From NCBI GenBank assembly GCA_011525625.1, contig WYAX01000020.1:62001-126000 (forward strand): 64,000 nucleotides of DNA, written 5' to 3'. Below the pieces are notes generated by a model. The model did not search any database. It saw nothing but the letters and a program-made list of their open reading frames with translations, and was not told the origin of the DNA. This stretch comes from Nitrospira defluvii (GTDB lineage: Bacteria; Nitrospirota; Nitrospiria; Nitrospirales; Nitrospiraceae). Positions 41,472 through 50,100 of the stretch are shown here, piece by piece (position 1 is the stretch's first letter; every line of letters begins with the position of its first letter). Position numbers and translations under genes: made by a program.

Positions 41472-42593
41472 ATGCCAACCGCCAAAACCACCCAAGCGCG
41501 CCGCGCAGTCCCTCGGCCCACCACACGGCCGACACCCGGAGCGACGCATGTCGCCATCATCGGCGCCGGACGCGGCGGTACAGCCCTCATGGAGATTTTT
41601 GCCAACGACCCGCTGGTACGCATCGTCGGGGTTGCGGATATCAGCGCGCAGGCACCGGGCCTCGGCCTCGCCCGCCGATTACGCATTCGTGTCACACGCC
41701 ATTACCGGAAGCTCATGACCATGGGTCCTGTCGATCTGGTCATCGATGTGTCGGGCAATCCGGAAGTCGGCGAATACCTGCAGGACATCCGCCGCAGGGG
41801 TGTCTCGGTGATCGGCGGAGCCAGCGCGAAGTTCATGTGGCAACTCATTGAGGCTCGCATCCGCGCGACCGCCGATATCGAAAAGGCGTTGAACAAGTAC
41901 CAATCCCTCTACCGTCTCTATGTCAAAGAGACCGGGGCGGCAGTCACAGAAGAACGGACGCGGATCGCCTGCGAAATCCACGATGGGCTGGTGCAAAGTC
42001 TCGCCGGCGTAAACTTCAAGCTGGAATTGTCCCAAGAACTCCTCCGCAAGAATCCCAAAGCCAGTCTCGCCACGATCCGGGAGTCGAAAGCCCAGCTCAA
42101 GTTGGCCATTCAAGAGGCCAGACAGGTGATCTTCAACTTGCGCCCCCTCCAGTACGATAAAATGGAGCTCATCCCTGCACTGACGAATTATCTGAAATCC
42201 TATGAAACGCAGTACCACATCAACACCGCGTTTTCCGTCACCGGAGACGAGACGATTTTATTCCCTCGCACGAAAATCTTCCTGTTTCGGATCGTCCAGG
42301 AAGCGTTGTCGAACGTCCAGAAACACGCCAAGGCGAGGCGGGTGTCGGTTCAACTGGACATTCGCCTCGACTTACTGCAAGTGACCATTTCCGACAACGG
42401 AATTGGGTTCGACATGGACGCCGTGCTTCGCGATCCGGAAAAATGGGATCATTTCGGCATTCGCGGCATCTTAGAGCGGGCGCGACTGGTAGGCGGCGAG
42501 GCGACGATCGATTCGAAGAAAGGGCGCGGCACGCGAATCGTGCTGCGCATCCCGTTAGCCGACAAGGAGACGATTCGTCATGGAAAAAATTAA
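41472..42593 (+). CDS. Histidine kinase with N-terminal Rossmann domain
   Basis: A 373-residue soluble kinase with an unusual input. Residues 25-130 form a nucleotide-binding Rossmann domain (HVAIIGAGRGGTALMEIF with GxGxxG at 31-36, VGVADI, VDLVIDVSGNPEV, VSVIGGASAKFMWQL), like a dehydrogenase cofactor domain. A short helix leads to a HisKA_3 domain with H170 in RIACEIHDGLVQSLAGV and an ATPase domain (DNGIGFDM, GIRGILERARLVGG). A TTG 12 bases upstream is an alternative start. It is coupled to the next gene and likely responds to NAD(P)(H) or a similar ligand. Confidence 0.85.
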   Translation: MPTAKTTQARRAVPRPTTRPTPGATHVAIIGAGRGGTALMEIFANDPLVRIVGVADISAQAPGLGLARRLRIRVTRHYRKLMTMGPVDLVIDVSGNPEVGEYLQDIRRRGVSVIGGASAKFMWQLIEARIRATADIEKALNKYQSLYRLYVKETGAAVTEERTRIACEIHDGLVQSLAGVNFKLELSQELLRKNPKASLATIRESKAQLKLAIQEARQVIFNLRPLQYDKMELIPALTNYLKSYETQYHINTAFSVTGDETILFPRTKIFLFRIVQEALSNVQKHAKARRVSVQLDIRLDLLQVTISDNGIGFDMDAVLRDPEKWDHFGIRGILERARLVGGEATIDSKKGRGTRIVLRIPLADKETIRHGKN

Positions 42594-43251
42594 AGTCCTG
42601 ATCGCCGACGATCATCGTGTGGTGCGGGAAGGCCTGGCGGCCATCCTCAAGACCAAAGACGACATTAACGTGGTCGGAGAAGCGCAGGACGGCGCGGAAG
42701 CGGTCGAGAAGGCCAAGACACTCGAGCCGGATGTCATTTTGATGGATGTCAGTATGCCGCGCATGGGCGGCATTGAAGCCACTCGCCAAATCAAACGCGA
42801 ATTTCCCCACATGGGCATCGTGGCCCTGACGATGTACGAAGAACAACAGTACATCTTCGATCTCGTGCGAGCCGGGGCCACAGGCTATTTGCTCAAGGAC
42901 TCGGAGTCCTCACAAATCGTCGCGGCTATTCGAGCGATCTATCGGGGGGAATCGCTCATTCACCCGTCGGTCGCCAGCAAGATCCTCGCTGAGTTCTCAC
43001 TCATGTCGCAAAAGAAGGGAAAAAAACCGGCGTGGGTCGAGCACGACCTGACCGAACGCGAAATCACCGTCTTGCGGCTGGTTGCCGACGGAAAAACGAA
43101 TAAAGAGATTGCGAATAGTTTGGATTTAAGCGAGAAAACCGTCAAGAACCATGTCCGCAATATCTTCCATAAGCTGCAGGTGTACGACCGTACCCAAGCC
43201 GCAATTCTCGCGATTCGGAAAGGCCTTATTGAATTAGAGCCACGACCATAA
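42580..43251 (+). CDS. NarL/FixJ-family response regulator
   Basis: A 223-residue regulator with an N-terminal receiver (LIADDHRVVREGLAAIL, acceptor aspartate in VILMDVSMPRMGG, lysine in LLKDSE) and a LuxR-type C-terminal helix-turn-helix (LTEREITVLRLVADGKTNKEIANSLDLSEKTVKNHVRNIFHKLQ). It overlaps the kinase gene by 14 bases and is clearly its partner. Its DNA targets are unknown. Confidence 0.95.
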   Translation: MEKIKVLIADDHRVVREGLAAILKTKDDINVVGEAQDGAEAVEKAKTLEPDVILMDVSMPRMGGIEATRQIKREFPHMGIVALTMYEEQQYIFDLVRAGATGYLLKDSESSQIVAAIRAIYRGESLIHPSVASKILAEFSLMSQKKGKKPAWVEHDLTEREITVLRLVADGKTNKEIANSLDLSEKTVKNHVRNIFHKLQVYDRTQAAILAIRKGLIELEPRP

Positions 43252-43535
43252 CCAAGAGCCAGTCACCCAGGAAAGGTCTCCGCCTGCCGGAGGAACCCGC
43301 GGGCCCGTTGGTGACGAGCCGAGCTCAGTCCATGGACCTCGCCAAGTAACTCGTTGAAACTCCGCTACTTTCGTGGTGTTCCCATTTCAGCAAAAGATAC
43401 AATTGTGGTTTTTTGGCAACAGTCCCTATTGCGCAGTGCCAAGCGATATTTCTTATACATCAATGCCTTACGACCATTAATTCAGTTGGCACAGGCATTG
43501 CTAGAACCAGTGCTGGATTATACGAAGGAGGCACC

Positions 43536-44462
43536 GTGCGGTTTCAGCAAACGATCGGCTCTGCAGTTTCATGTTCGGGCGTCGGGCTTCATTCAGGCCA
43601 GCCGGTCACACTGACTCTTCGTCCGGCCCCCCCAAACACCGGCATCGCCTTCATCTATCGGCACGGATCAGAAGAAACGCTCATCCCTGCCTCGATCTCC
43701 AATAAGGTCCCGACAGAACTCTGCACGGCGATCAGCGTCAACGGCCACCAAGTGAAGACGATCGAACACCTCATTGCCGCGTTGGTGGGCATGGAAGTCG
43801 ACAACGTCTACGCAGAAGTGGATGCAGGGGAAGTGCCCGTGCTCGATGGGAGCGCCAACCCCTTCGTTCGCCTGATCCGCTCGGCCGGCATCATCCCGCA
43901 AACCCGGCGGCAATCCTACGTCAAGATCATGCAACCCATCGAGGTGGTGGACGGATCCAAACGGGTGAGGATCGAACCCTCGTCAACGCCGAAAATTACG
44001 TACTCCATTCACTACGATCACCCTCTGATCCAGACCCAATCCTACACCTATACCTGCTCCGCCCAGGCGTTCGAACAGGACATCGCACAGGCACGCACAT
44101 TCGGCTTTCTCCATGAAGTTGAAGCGCTGTGGTCGAGGGGACTCGGAAAAGGTGGGACGCTGGATAACACCATCGTGCTGTCCAAAGAGGGCGTCGTGAA
44201 TGAGTCCGGCCTGCGCTTCTCGAACGAATTCGTCCGGCATAAGGTGCTGGACTTGATCGGTGACATCGCCCTGCTCGGGTTTCCGTTCATTGGGCACATT
44301 GTGGCTGAACGGTCCGGCCACGCGATGCATACGAAGCTCGTCGAACAAATCCTCCTTCAGCGCGATAAATGGGCACTAATCACTGGGGAACATGCGGTTG
44401 CCGCACCGGAATCGCGCGCATCTCTCGGACTCCTTCGCCCCGCGCCTTCACTCGCGATTTAA
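43536..44462 (+). CDS. lpxC: UDP-3-O-acyl-N-acetylglucosamine deacetylase
   Basis: A 308-residue zinc enzyme that commits UDP-GlcNAc to lipid A synthesis. Zinc ligands are in TIEHLIAAL and RHKVLDLIGDIALLG; GHAMHTKLVEQIL holds the general-acid histidine. The start is GTG with AAGGAGG directly upstream; a longer frame begins 123 bases earlier but lacks a ribosome site and its sequence is not LpxC-like. It shows that the cell makes lipopolysaccharide. Confidence 0.95.
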   Translation: MRFQQTIGSAVSCSGVGLHSGQPVTLTLRPAPPNTGIAFIYRHGSEETLIPASISNKVPTELCTAISVNGHQVKTIEHLIAALVGMEVDNVYAEVDAGEVPVLDGSANPFVRLIRSAGIIPQTRRQSYVKIMQPIEVVDGSKRVRIEPSSTPKITYSIHYDHPLIQTQSYTYTCSAQAFEQDIAQARTFGFLHEVEALWSRGLGKGGTLDNTIVLSKEGVVNESGLRFSNEFVRHKVLDLIGDIALLGFPFIGHIVAERSGHAMHTKLVEQILLQRDKWALITGEHAVAAPESRASLGLLRPAPSLAI

Positions 44463-44543
44463 CTGCTCCACCTAGCGCCTCTCCACGCAACACTTGCGAT
44501 CCACCAGCGACAGCCGGTGATCGTCGCGTTGTGTGTTTGGGCA

Positions 44544-44582
44544 TAAAAAAACGCCGGAGGTAAGTGGCCTTACCCCCGGCGT
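44544..44582 (-). terminator. Strong intrinsic terminator of the Lys/Ala peptide gene
   Basis: On the minus strand ACGCCGG-GGTAAG arms pair across a four-base loop with only a small bulge and are followed by seven T residues (44544-44550). It lies 18 bases after the stop of the tiny peptide gene. Confidence 0.85.
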
Positions 44583-44599
44583 GCAAATCCTGGCAGGAC

Positions 44600-44656
44600 T
44601 TACTTCTTCTTCGCTGCCTTCTTCGCTGGTTTCTTCGCTGCCTTCTTCGTTGCCAA
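44600..44656 (-). CDS. 18-residue Lys/Ala-rich peptide, histone H1-like
   Basis: A TTG-initiated frame preceded by GGGAGGTGAG that encodes MATKKAAKKPAKKAAKKK. The repeated AAKK/PAKK units resemble the tails of bacterial histone H1-like (AlgP, HctA) proteins and would bind DNA or RNA. It has its own strong terminator, which argues for transcription as a short separate unit. No ATG start is possible because the frame is closed just upstream. Confidence 0.5.
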   Translation of the reverse strand: MATKKAAKKPAKKAAKKK

Positions 44657-44708
44657 GACTCTCACCTCCCTTCACACATTAAAGTTGATATGAACTTCCT
44701 CGGCCCAC

Positions 44709-45221
44709 TCACACTACCGCTGTCAATTCCTGCTGCGTCGTGACCGCAAAGGTATTGGGTCCGACTTTTTGGAAACGCTTATCCCGCTTCAATGACGTGG
44801 CCACGGAGGTCAACGGCGTCTTCCCCTTGATCTGCAACCCACCCTCCAGGAGGCGTTGCAACAGCTCCTTCGCATGCATCGGCCGACTGGCCTCCCGAAG
44901 AATTTGATAGGCCGCTTCCGGAACGCTTTTCCCGACATATTTGCTTTTCCCAAGCAGGATCTCACGCGACTGATCGGTGACATCCGTGACGGGAAGCGGA
45001 CGGATGCCTTTTTCGTCGGTGATAATTTGGCTGGAGAGACTGGCCAATTTGGCCTTATCTGCTTCAACACGATACAGCGTTTCGGCGAGTTCCAAGTACT
45101 TCTTGATCATCGCGATTTCATCGTCGAGCCGACGTCGCTTCTTCTCAAGTTCCTGGTAGCGATTCCGGTAGGCGCTGATTCGCTGTTCCAGGCCAACCAG
45201 AATGTCGGTCAATTCTTCCAC
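44709..45221 (-). CDS. HARE-HTH domain protein with coiled coil
   Basis: A 170-residue protein: an N-terminal coiled coil (LEQRISAYRNRYQELEKKRRRLDDEIAMIKKYLELAETL) followed by a C-terminal HARE-HTH winged helix (SVPEAAYQILREASRPMHAKELLQRLLEGGLQIKGKTPLTSVATSLKRDKRFQKVGPNTFAV). HARE-HTH domains occur in chromatin and restriction proteins and recognise DNA state. The start is inferred as GTG with GAGG eight bases upstream. The promoter carries a palindrome, suggesting autoregulation. Confidence 0.75.
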   Translation of the reverse strand: MEELTDILVGLEQRISAYRNRYQELEKKRRRLDDEIAMIKKYLELAETLYRVEADKAKLASLSSQIITDEKGIRPLPVTDVTDQSREILLGKSKYVGKSVPEAAYQILREASRPMHAKELLQRLLEGGLQIKGKTPLTSVATSLKRDKRFQKVGPNTFAVTTQQELTAVV

Positions 45222-45243
45222 AAGCAAGACCTCACTAAAGCAT

Positions 45244-45278
45244 ACTTGCTTTATAGCAAGTGATTCAAAATCTGTCAA
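45244..45278 (-). promoter_or_regulatory. Promoter with palindrome centred on the -10 of the HARE-HTH gene
   Basis: On the minus strand TTGACA (45273-45278), a 17-bp spacer and TATAAA (45250-45255). The -10 is the exact centre of the palindrome ACTTGC-TTTATA-GCAAGT (45244-45261), an ideal site for a repressor dimer. Confidence 0.75.
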
Positions 45279-45470
45279 GTAACTGAAAATAACTATTTGT
45301 TCGCACTTCTCGCCTATACAAGCAGAATGCACACAATGCCTAACCAAGCCTTGTCATGCAAGAAAAAGCTTTTCTAATAATTTTATTTATCAATATCTTA
45401 GAGTGCTCACTCGAAAAATGTCTGGTGCGTAGGCGCACGGAATGTGATGTCGTGTTAGGATGCAGCTTCT

Positions 45471-46301
45471 ATGCAAGCTACACACATTCCTTCCGCTGAT
45501 GAACGCTCCACCTATCTAGCAACGGCAGTCCGTGCAGCTGAGGCGGCCGGAACCGTGCTCTTGAACTACGCCAAATCCGGGTTTCGCATCGACTACAAGG
45601 CCGCGATCAACCTCGTGACCGACGCGGATCGTCAGGCAGAGGACTGTATTGTCCGTACGATTCTTTCGGCGCATCCTTCTCATCGCATTCTGGCGGAAGA
45701 ACGCGGACAAGACGGATCACCCGACTCACCCTATCAGTGGATTATCGACCCCCTGGACGGCACGACCAACTTCGCCCACGGTTTTCCGTTTTATGCGGTG
45801 TCGATCGGCCTGGAATATCACGGGGAATGCATCCTCGGCGTGGTGTCGGATCCGGTACGTCGGGAGCTCTTTACCGGCATTGTAGGGGAGGGGGCCTATC
45901 TGAATGGCGAGCGCCTCTGCGTGTCGCCGATCGACGAGCTGGAGCGGTCGTTGCTGGTCACCGGCTTCGCCTATAATATTCGTGAAACGGCCGACAATAA
46001 TCTCGACCACTTCTCACGCATTTCCCTCCGCGCCCAGGCTATTCGACGTACCGGTTCGGCGGCACTGGATCTCTGCTACGTGGCCTCGGGACGATTCGAC
46101 GGCTATTGGGAAGTAAAACTGAGCCCGTGGGATATGGCAGCCGGGATCGTGATGGTGCGGGAAGCAGGAGGCGTCGTGTCGGGATTCACCACAAACCGCT
46201 TCTCGCTCTATGGACAGGAACTCGTGGCCACCAACGGCCGCATCCACCGGCAGCTCCTCGACGCCATCCACCAGCGCACGGACTCAGGCTCATCCACATA
46301 G
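45471..46301 (+). CDS. suhB: Inositol monophosphatase family protein
   Basis: A 276-residue metal-dependent phosphatase. The metal-binding motif WIIDPLDGTTNFAHGFP and the second motif LSPWDMAAGIVMVREAGGVVSGF are complete, as is the glutamate in ILAEERGQD. It hydrolyses inositol monophosphate or related sugar phosphates; SuhB also acts in rRNA transcription in other bacteria. About 250 AT-rich bases separate it from the divergent HARE-HTH gene. Confidence 0.92.
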   Translation: MQATHIPSADERSTYLATAVRAAEAAGTVLLNYAKSGFRIDYKAAINLVTDADRQAEDCIVRTILSAHPSHRILAEERGQDGSPDSPYQWIIDPLDGTTNFAHGFPFYAVSIGLEYHGECILGVVSDPVRRELFTGIVGEGAYLNGERLCVSPIDELERSLLVTGFAYNIRETADNNLDHFSRISLRAQAIRRTGSAALDLCYVASGRFDGYWEVKLSPWDMAAGIVMVREAGGVVSGFTTNRFSLYGQELVATNGRIHRQLLDAIHQRTDSGSST

Positions 46302-46401
46302 CTGCACGGCCGCGTCACCGGCCTGAGATCCCATGTACAGCGCGACAGGTGATGGGGTATCATGCTGCTCTTATCCGCTCGCGCAAAGGAGTGCATGCAG
46401 C

Positions 46402-46671
46402 ATGGCCAGTCAAGTTCCCCCACAAAAACCCGGCGCCTCACCTGCCAACAATCAGGATGTGTGGGATGTGGAGTTGCTGCATGTGCACGTGTCACGCAAA
46501 GGCAAACTCGTCAATGCCGAATGGGCGCTGCATCCGCAGATTAAAGCCGATTTGAGCGCGGATGAGTGGAAGGAACTCGGCGAGTTGATGAACAAGGTCA
46601 CCACCATCGTGGGGCACCGCTTCTCCCAAGCGCTCAACGAAACCGAGCCAGCCCCACCAGGCAACGCATAA
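46402..46671 (+). CDS. Conserved-looking small protein of unknown function
   Basis: An 89-residue protein preceded by AAAGGAG. The N-terminal 20 residues are Pro/Ser/Ala-rich; the core (VWDVELLHVHVSRKGKLVNAEWALHPQIKADLSADEWKELGELMNKVTTIVGHRFSQAL) has a beta-hairpin plus helix pattern. It lies downstream of suhB in the same direction. No family was recognised. Confidence 0.6.
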   Translation: MASQVPPQKPGASPANNQDVWDVELLHVHVSRKGKLVNAEWALHPQIKADLSADEWKELGELMNKVTTIVGHRFSQALNETEPAPPGNA

Positions 46672-46761
46672 GTCCCCCCACGCCACCAGGCGACGCTCAC
46701 AGGCCATCGCCACCAAGCCCCTGCGAGCATCATCACACCCATTCAACCAGTGAGGTCATCC

Positions 46762-47094
46762 ATGGACTGCTATTACCATTCGAAGGATCTTGGAAAATTC
46801 GGAGACATGGGGAAGGGCAACCCGGTCTTGTGGGAAAAGTTCATGAGCTATTACAGCGCCGTCTTTGCCGAGGGCGCGCTGACGGAACGAGAGAAGGCGT
46901 TGATTGCGCTTGGCGTGGCCCATGCGGTGCAGTGCCCGTACTGCATCGACGCTTACACACAAGCCTGCCTGGAAAAGGGATCGAACACGGAAGAAATGAC
47001 GGAAGTCGTCCACGTGGCCTGCGCCATCCGCGGCGGCGCCTCGCTGGTGCATGGCGTCCAGATGCGGAACGTCGCCGAGAAATTGTCGATGTAA
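46762..47094 (+). CDS. Carboxymuconolactone decarboxylase-like peroxidase (arsenosugar-associated type)
   Basis: A 110-residue AhpD-fold protein with the redox pair in CPYCIDAYTQACLEKG. The start (MDCYYHSKDLGKFGDMGKGNPVLWEKFMSYYSAVFAEGAL) closely matches the family annotated as arsenosugar-biosynthesis-associated peroxidase-like protein. No arsenosugar radical SAM gene is recognised beside it; a different radical SAM gene lies convergently just downstream. The start is preceded by GTGAGG. It probably reduces peroxides or alkylated thiols. Confidence 0.85.
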   Translation: MDCYYHSKDLGKFGDMGKGNPVLWEKFMSYYSAVFAEGALTEREKALIALGVAHAVQCPYCIDAYTQACLEKGSNTEEMTEVVHVACAIRGGASLVHGVQMRNVAEKLSM

Positions 47095-47153
47095 CCCTTC
47101 ATCGGCGCCTCGGCTCCGACGAAAGCATACGGCTCATCGGTCGAGCGAGATCG

Positions 47154-47255
47154 TCAATACTCCTGTCCGGGGCAGCCGCAGGAAGCACAGGACCGCAGCG
47201 CACGGGATGTGTAGGTCGAGGTCTCAGCAAAGCGAGAGCGAAGCCGGCGGCCCAT
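47154..47255 (-). CDS. Candidate 33-residue Cys-rich peptide after the radical SAM gene
   Basis: A short frame starting 12 bases after the radical SAM stop, with GGGAGG four bases before its ATG. The product is basic at its N-terminus (MGRRLRSRF) and ends SCASCGCPGQEY, with three cysteines in a small cluster, as in some modified peptides. Nothing else supports translation, and short GC-rich frames arise by chance. Confidence 0.25.
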   Translation of the reverse strand: MGRRLRSRFAETSTYTSRALRSCASCGCPGQEY

Positions 47256-47267
47256 TGACCCTCCCGC

Positions 47268-49130
47268 TCAGTAATAGGCGTGCTCGGGAATGGCCAGCGT
47301 GAAGTACTTCCCGCGCTCTTCGTACAGGATGCGACGACTGGTCAAGATGCTCAGCGCCTCGGTCAGGTCGTCTTCCGAGAAGGCGCGGCCCCTTTTCGCC
47401 TCATGTAATGCCGTGCGAATCTGCTCGCGATTCTTTGCCGCCTCATTGCACACCTCGATAATGCCCGAGGCAGGCCAATCGTACCGTCGTCTCGTCGGCA
47501 TCTGCGGATCGCGCCCATCATAAATCGTCACGTAGTCCATGGCCTTCGAGAAATACAAAAACGGCCGGTCGTTACTGCGCGCGCGCCGCTGCCATTCCTC
47601 CACCAAGCCGACCAATTCCTGATAGACGTGCGGATCCACAGGCCAGTCGTCGAGTTCGTACTCGAAATCGTAGGCGATCTTACGCAGATCGACGCGCGCC
47701 GCATCGTACACATATTCGTAGGCGGTCCCTGGACCTGTGATGCGCACCCCGTACTCATGCGGCTTCGTAAAGTAGGGACTGAACCGTTGCAACCAGAATT
47801 TCCCGGTCGCCTCCGGCGCCTGCAAATGGAACAGCGACGGCAACAGATCGATCTGCCGCCGATAGTCTTCATTCGTTTCCCCGGGAAAGCCCAGCAGAAT
47901 ATTCCAGGAGATTGCCACCCGGTAATAACTACTCCACTTGAGGCAGACGATGTTCTGCATGGGCGTCACGCCCTTGTCCATCGCTTTGAGCTGCGAGAGA
48001 CTGAGGCTTTCCAAGCCGGGCTGCATGCACTTCACGCCCCCGACGGCCAGGGTCCGGATCTGGCTCTTCTGCAGATTGCTCTTGGTCTCGATAAACACAT
48101 CCAGATCGCAATGCTCGGCCGCGAACCGTCCGAACAGGTTGTCGACATACTTCATGTCGATAATGTTATCCACCAGCCGAAAGCGGATCGTATCGTACCG
48201 GTTCGATAAGGCGGTCATCTCTTGCGCGACCTGTTCGGGGGATTTGGCCCGAAACTTCATACTCTGTGCATTCAGCCCGCAGAACGTGCAATGGTGCTTC
48301 TCCCCCCACCAACAGCCGCGGGACCCTTCATAGAGCAGAATGCGGTCCAACCCGCGGGAGGCTTCGGTGCCGAGTTCGGCAAGGAGATGGTAATAGTCGT
48401 CGTAGTCCGGCGGTCCGGTTTGAGCGAACTCGGTGAAGAGGGCCGTATTCGGGGTGAACCGCACCTCCCCATGCTCTCGATAGATAACGCCGTTCGGGCA
48501 AGGGCCGGTCGAGCCACTCAGCACGTAATCGACCAACGCGGGGAACGTCACTTCGCCCTCACCGACCACCACGTGGTCGATGAACGGAAAGGCTCGAAAG
48601 AACTCCAATCCCATCTCGCCGTCGTAATTGGCGCCGCCGAACACGATCTTCACCTCAGGGTAGAGATCCTTGATCAATTTGGCCATCGTGAGGCTGGCCA
48701 CATTTTGATCGAAGGTGGAGGTGAACCCGACGAGCCGATACTGCCCCCAATCAATCCCGGTCATCGCGGCGGTCAGAAACTGCGGGGCCGTGCGTAGAGC
48801 CATCTCCTCGAAGAACGACTCCGGATGTCCGCTTTCCCGGGCAATCTGCTCGAAAACCGGTTTGAACAGGCGGGGATAGTCGGCGCGCTTAGGGTTGTCA
48901 CGAAAGAGCAGGTAGGAGAACAGCCATTCTCCGAACAATGCCCGCTTCTCACAGATCGCTTCGTAGAGAGGGATCCCGATCTTGTGGGCAAATCGCACAT
49001 TAAGATGGTGGCACTCGACGCCGATGCCTTTCGATTTCAGCAGGGCCGACAGGGTACCCAACTGAATCGAAGGATACTTCGAAAAACTGAAGGGCATATT
49101 GACGAGCGCAACCTGGGCCCTGTCATTCAT
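47268..49130 (-). CDS. B12-binding radical SAM enzyme, RiPP maturation type 1
   Basis: A 620-residue enzyme. Residues 1-210 form a cobalamin-binding Rossmann domain (FTSTFDQNVASLTMAKLIKDLYP, IVFGGANYDGEMG, VVVGEGEVTFPALV). The radical SAM cluster is in RGCWWGEKHHCTFCG: C273, C281 and C284 in a Cx7C2C pattern, which is typical of the RiPP maturation radical SAM protein 1 family. The C-terminal 150 residues contain YFSKAMDYVTIYDGRD. The family modifies ribosomal peptides, often by methylation or crosslinking. No clear precursor gene is next to it. Confidence 0.82.
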   Translation of the reverse strand: MNDRAQVALVNMPFSFSKYPSIQLGTLSALLKSKGIGVECHHLNVRFAHKIGIPLYEAICEKRALFGEWLFSYLLFRDNPKRADYPRLFKPVFEQIARESGHPESFFEEMALRTAPQFLTAAMTGIDWGQYRLVGFTSTFDQNVASLTMAKLIKDLYPEVKIVFGGANYDGEMGLEFFRAFPFIDHVVVGEGEVTFPALVDYVLSGSTGPCPNGVIYREHGEVRFTPNTALFTEFAQTGPPDYDDYYHLLAELGTEASRGLDRILLYEGSRGCWWGEKHHCTFCGLNAQSMKFRAKSPEQVAQEMTALSNRYDTIRFRLVDNIIDMKYVDNLFGRFAAEHCDLDVFIETKSNLQKSQIRTLAVGGVKCMQPGLESLSLSQLKAMDKGVTPMQNIVCLKWSSYYRVAISWNILLGFPGETNEDYRRQIDLLPSLFHLQAPEATGKFWLQRFSPYFTKPHEYGVRITGPGTAYEYVYDAARVDLRKIAYDFEYELDDWPVDPHVYQELVGLVEEWQRRARSNDRPFLYFSKAMDYVTIYDGRDPQMPTRRRYDWPASGIIEVCNEAAKNREQIRTALHEAKRGRAFSEDDLTEALSILTSRRILYEERGKYFTLAIPEHAYY

Positions 49131-49169
49131 GAGCCACCTCGATGGTCCTCGCGGAGCAGGTCCCCACGC

Positions 49170-49520
49170 TCACCCGACCACGGCCCGGAACGGTTCGAAT
49201 TCCCGATCGGCCTTCGCCGCCAGATAAAAATCGCTCTCGGTGAGGCCGTGGATCTTGTGCGTCCAAATCTCGACCTTGCACTTGCCCCAGGCCACATACA
49301 GATCCGGATGATGCCCTTCGGCCTCCGCCACTGCGCCGACCTTGTTCGCAAACGCAAGCGACTGCGCAAAATCCTTGAAGGTATAAAGCCGCTCAAGATG
49401 ACCGTTGTTGTTCAAGGCCCACCCGCGCCCCAACTCGGTCAGCAGGGCTTGCGTACGCTCCGCAGGCAGGGGAGGGACCCCGCCCCGGCAGGGAACACAG
49501 GTATTGTCGGCGAGACTCAT
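49170..49520 (-). CDS. phhB: Pterin-4a-carbinolamine dehydratase
   Basis: A 116-residue protein with the signature AEGHHPDLYVAWGKCKVEIWTHKIHGLTESDFYLAAKAD. It recycles 4a-hydroxytetrahydrobiopterin in aromatic amino acid hydroxylation, or acts in molybdopterin biology. The N-terminal extension contains an unusual CVPCRGG motif common to a subgroup. The start at MSLADN is preferred over an in-frame ATG nine codons earlier. It lies about 40 bases before the radical SAM gene on the same strand. Confidence 0.92.
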   Translation of the reverse strand: MSLADNTCVPCRGGVPPLPAERTQALLTELGRGWALNNNGHLERLYTFKDFAQSLAFANKVGAVAEAEGHHPDLYVAWGKCKVEIWTHKIHGLTESDFYLAAKADREFEPFRAVVG

Positions 49521-49611
49521 GGCTTCTCCTCCACTGGCAACCGGCATCGCCGGGCGTCATCAGGCATTCAGGCGCCATTGTACGAGCCGCCTGTTCCAGC
49601 TCGCAACCGGA

Positions 49612-50100
49612 TCAACGACCCGACGGGTGCGCCATCCGGTCCGCGTTCATGGCCGCATGTCCTCTCTCGAAGAACAGTCCTCGATTGATATCGCCCACGC
49701 TGACCATCCCCACCAACGCCCCCTTTTCGACCACAGGAATGCGGCGAAAATTCTTGATGCCCATGTAGGACGCCGCCTCCAACACGGGAGTGCGCGGGGA
49801 GACCGTCAGCGGATTCAGACTCATCACCTCTTCGACCCGCTGGGCAAGGACATCGGCATATCCATCCTCCATCTCCACAAAATCACGGCTGTGCACGTTG
49901 TCATGAATGTACTCGCCGTAATTCGGATAGAGCGGAATCAGCACATCGCGCAAGGTCACCATGCCGATCAAGACCTCACCGTCTTCCACCACGGGAATGG
50001 CGCCGCAATGGCGGCTGAGCATCTTGGTCACCACGGAACGGACGGAATCGTTGCGCCTGGCCGTCACCACACCGGTAGACATGACATCCTGAACAAGCAT
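49612..50100 (-). CDS. CBS-domain pair protein
   Basis: A 162-residue protein with two CBS motifs (VQDVMSTGVVTARRNDSVRSVVTKML and VEEVMSLNPLTVSPRTPVLEAASYM), a pair that binds adenine nucleotides to sense energy state. Between them is an insertion (IHDNVHSRDFVEMEDG). The start has AAAGGAGGC upstream. The regulated target is not known. Confidence 0.88.
   Translation of the reverse strand: MLVQDVMSTGVVTARRNDSVRSVVTKMLSRHCGAIPVVEDGEVLIGMVTLRDVLIPLYPNYGEYIHDNVHSRDFVEMEDGYADVLAQRVEEVMSLNPLTVSPRTPVLEAASYMGIKNFRRIPVVEKGALVGMVSVGDINRGLFFERGHAAMNADRMAHPSGR

Noticed and set aside
44472-44675. 67-residue acidic frame on the minus strand
   Set aside because: It is a shadow of the Lys/Ala peptide region in another frame and runs through the terminator hairpin.
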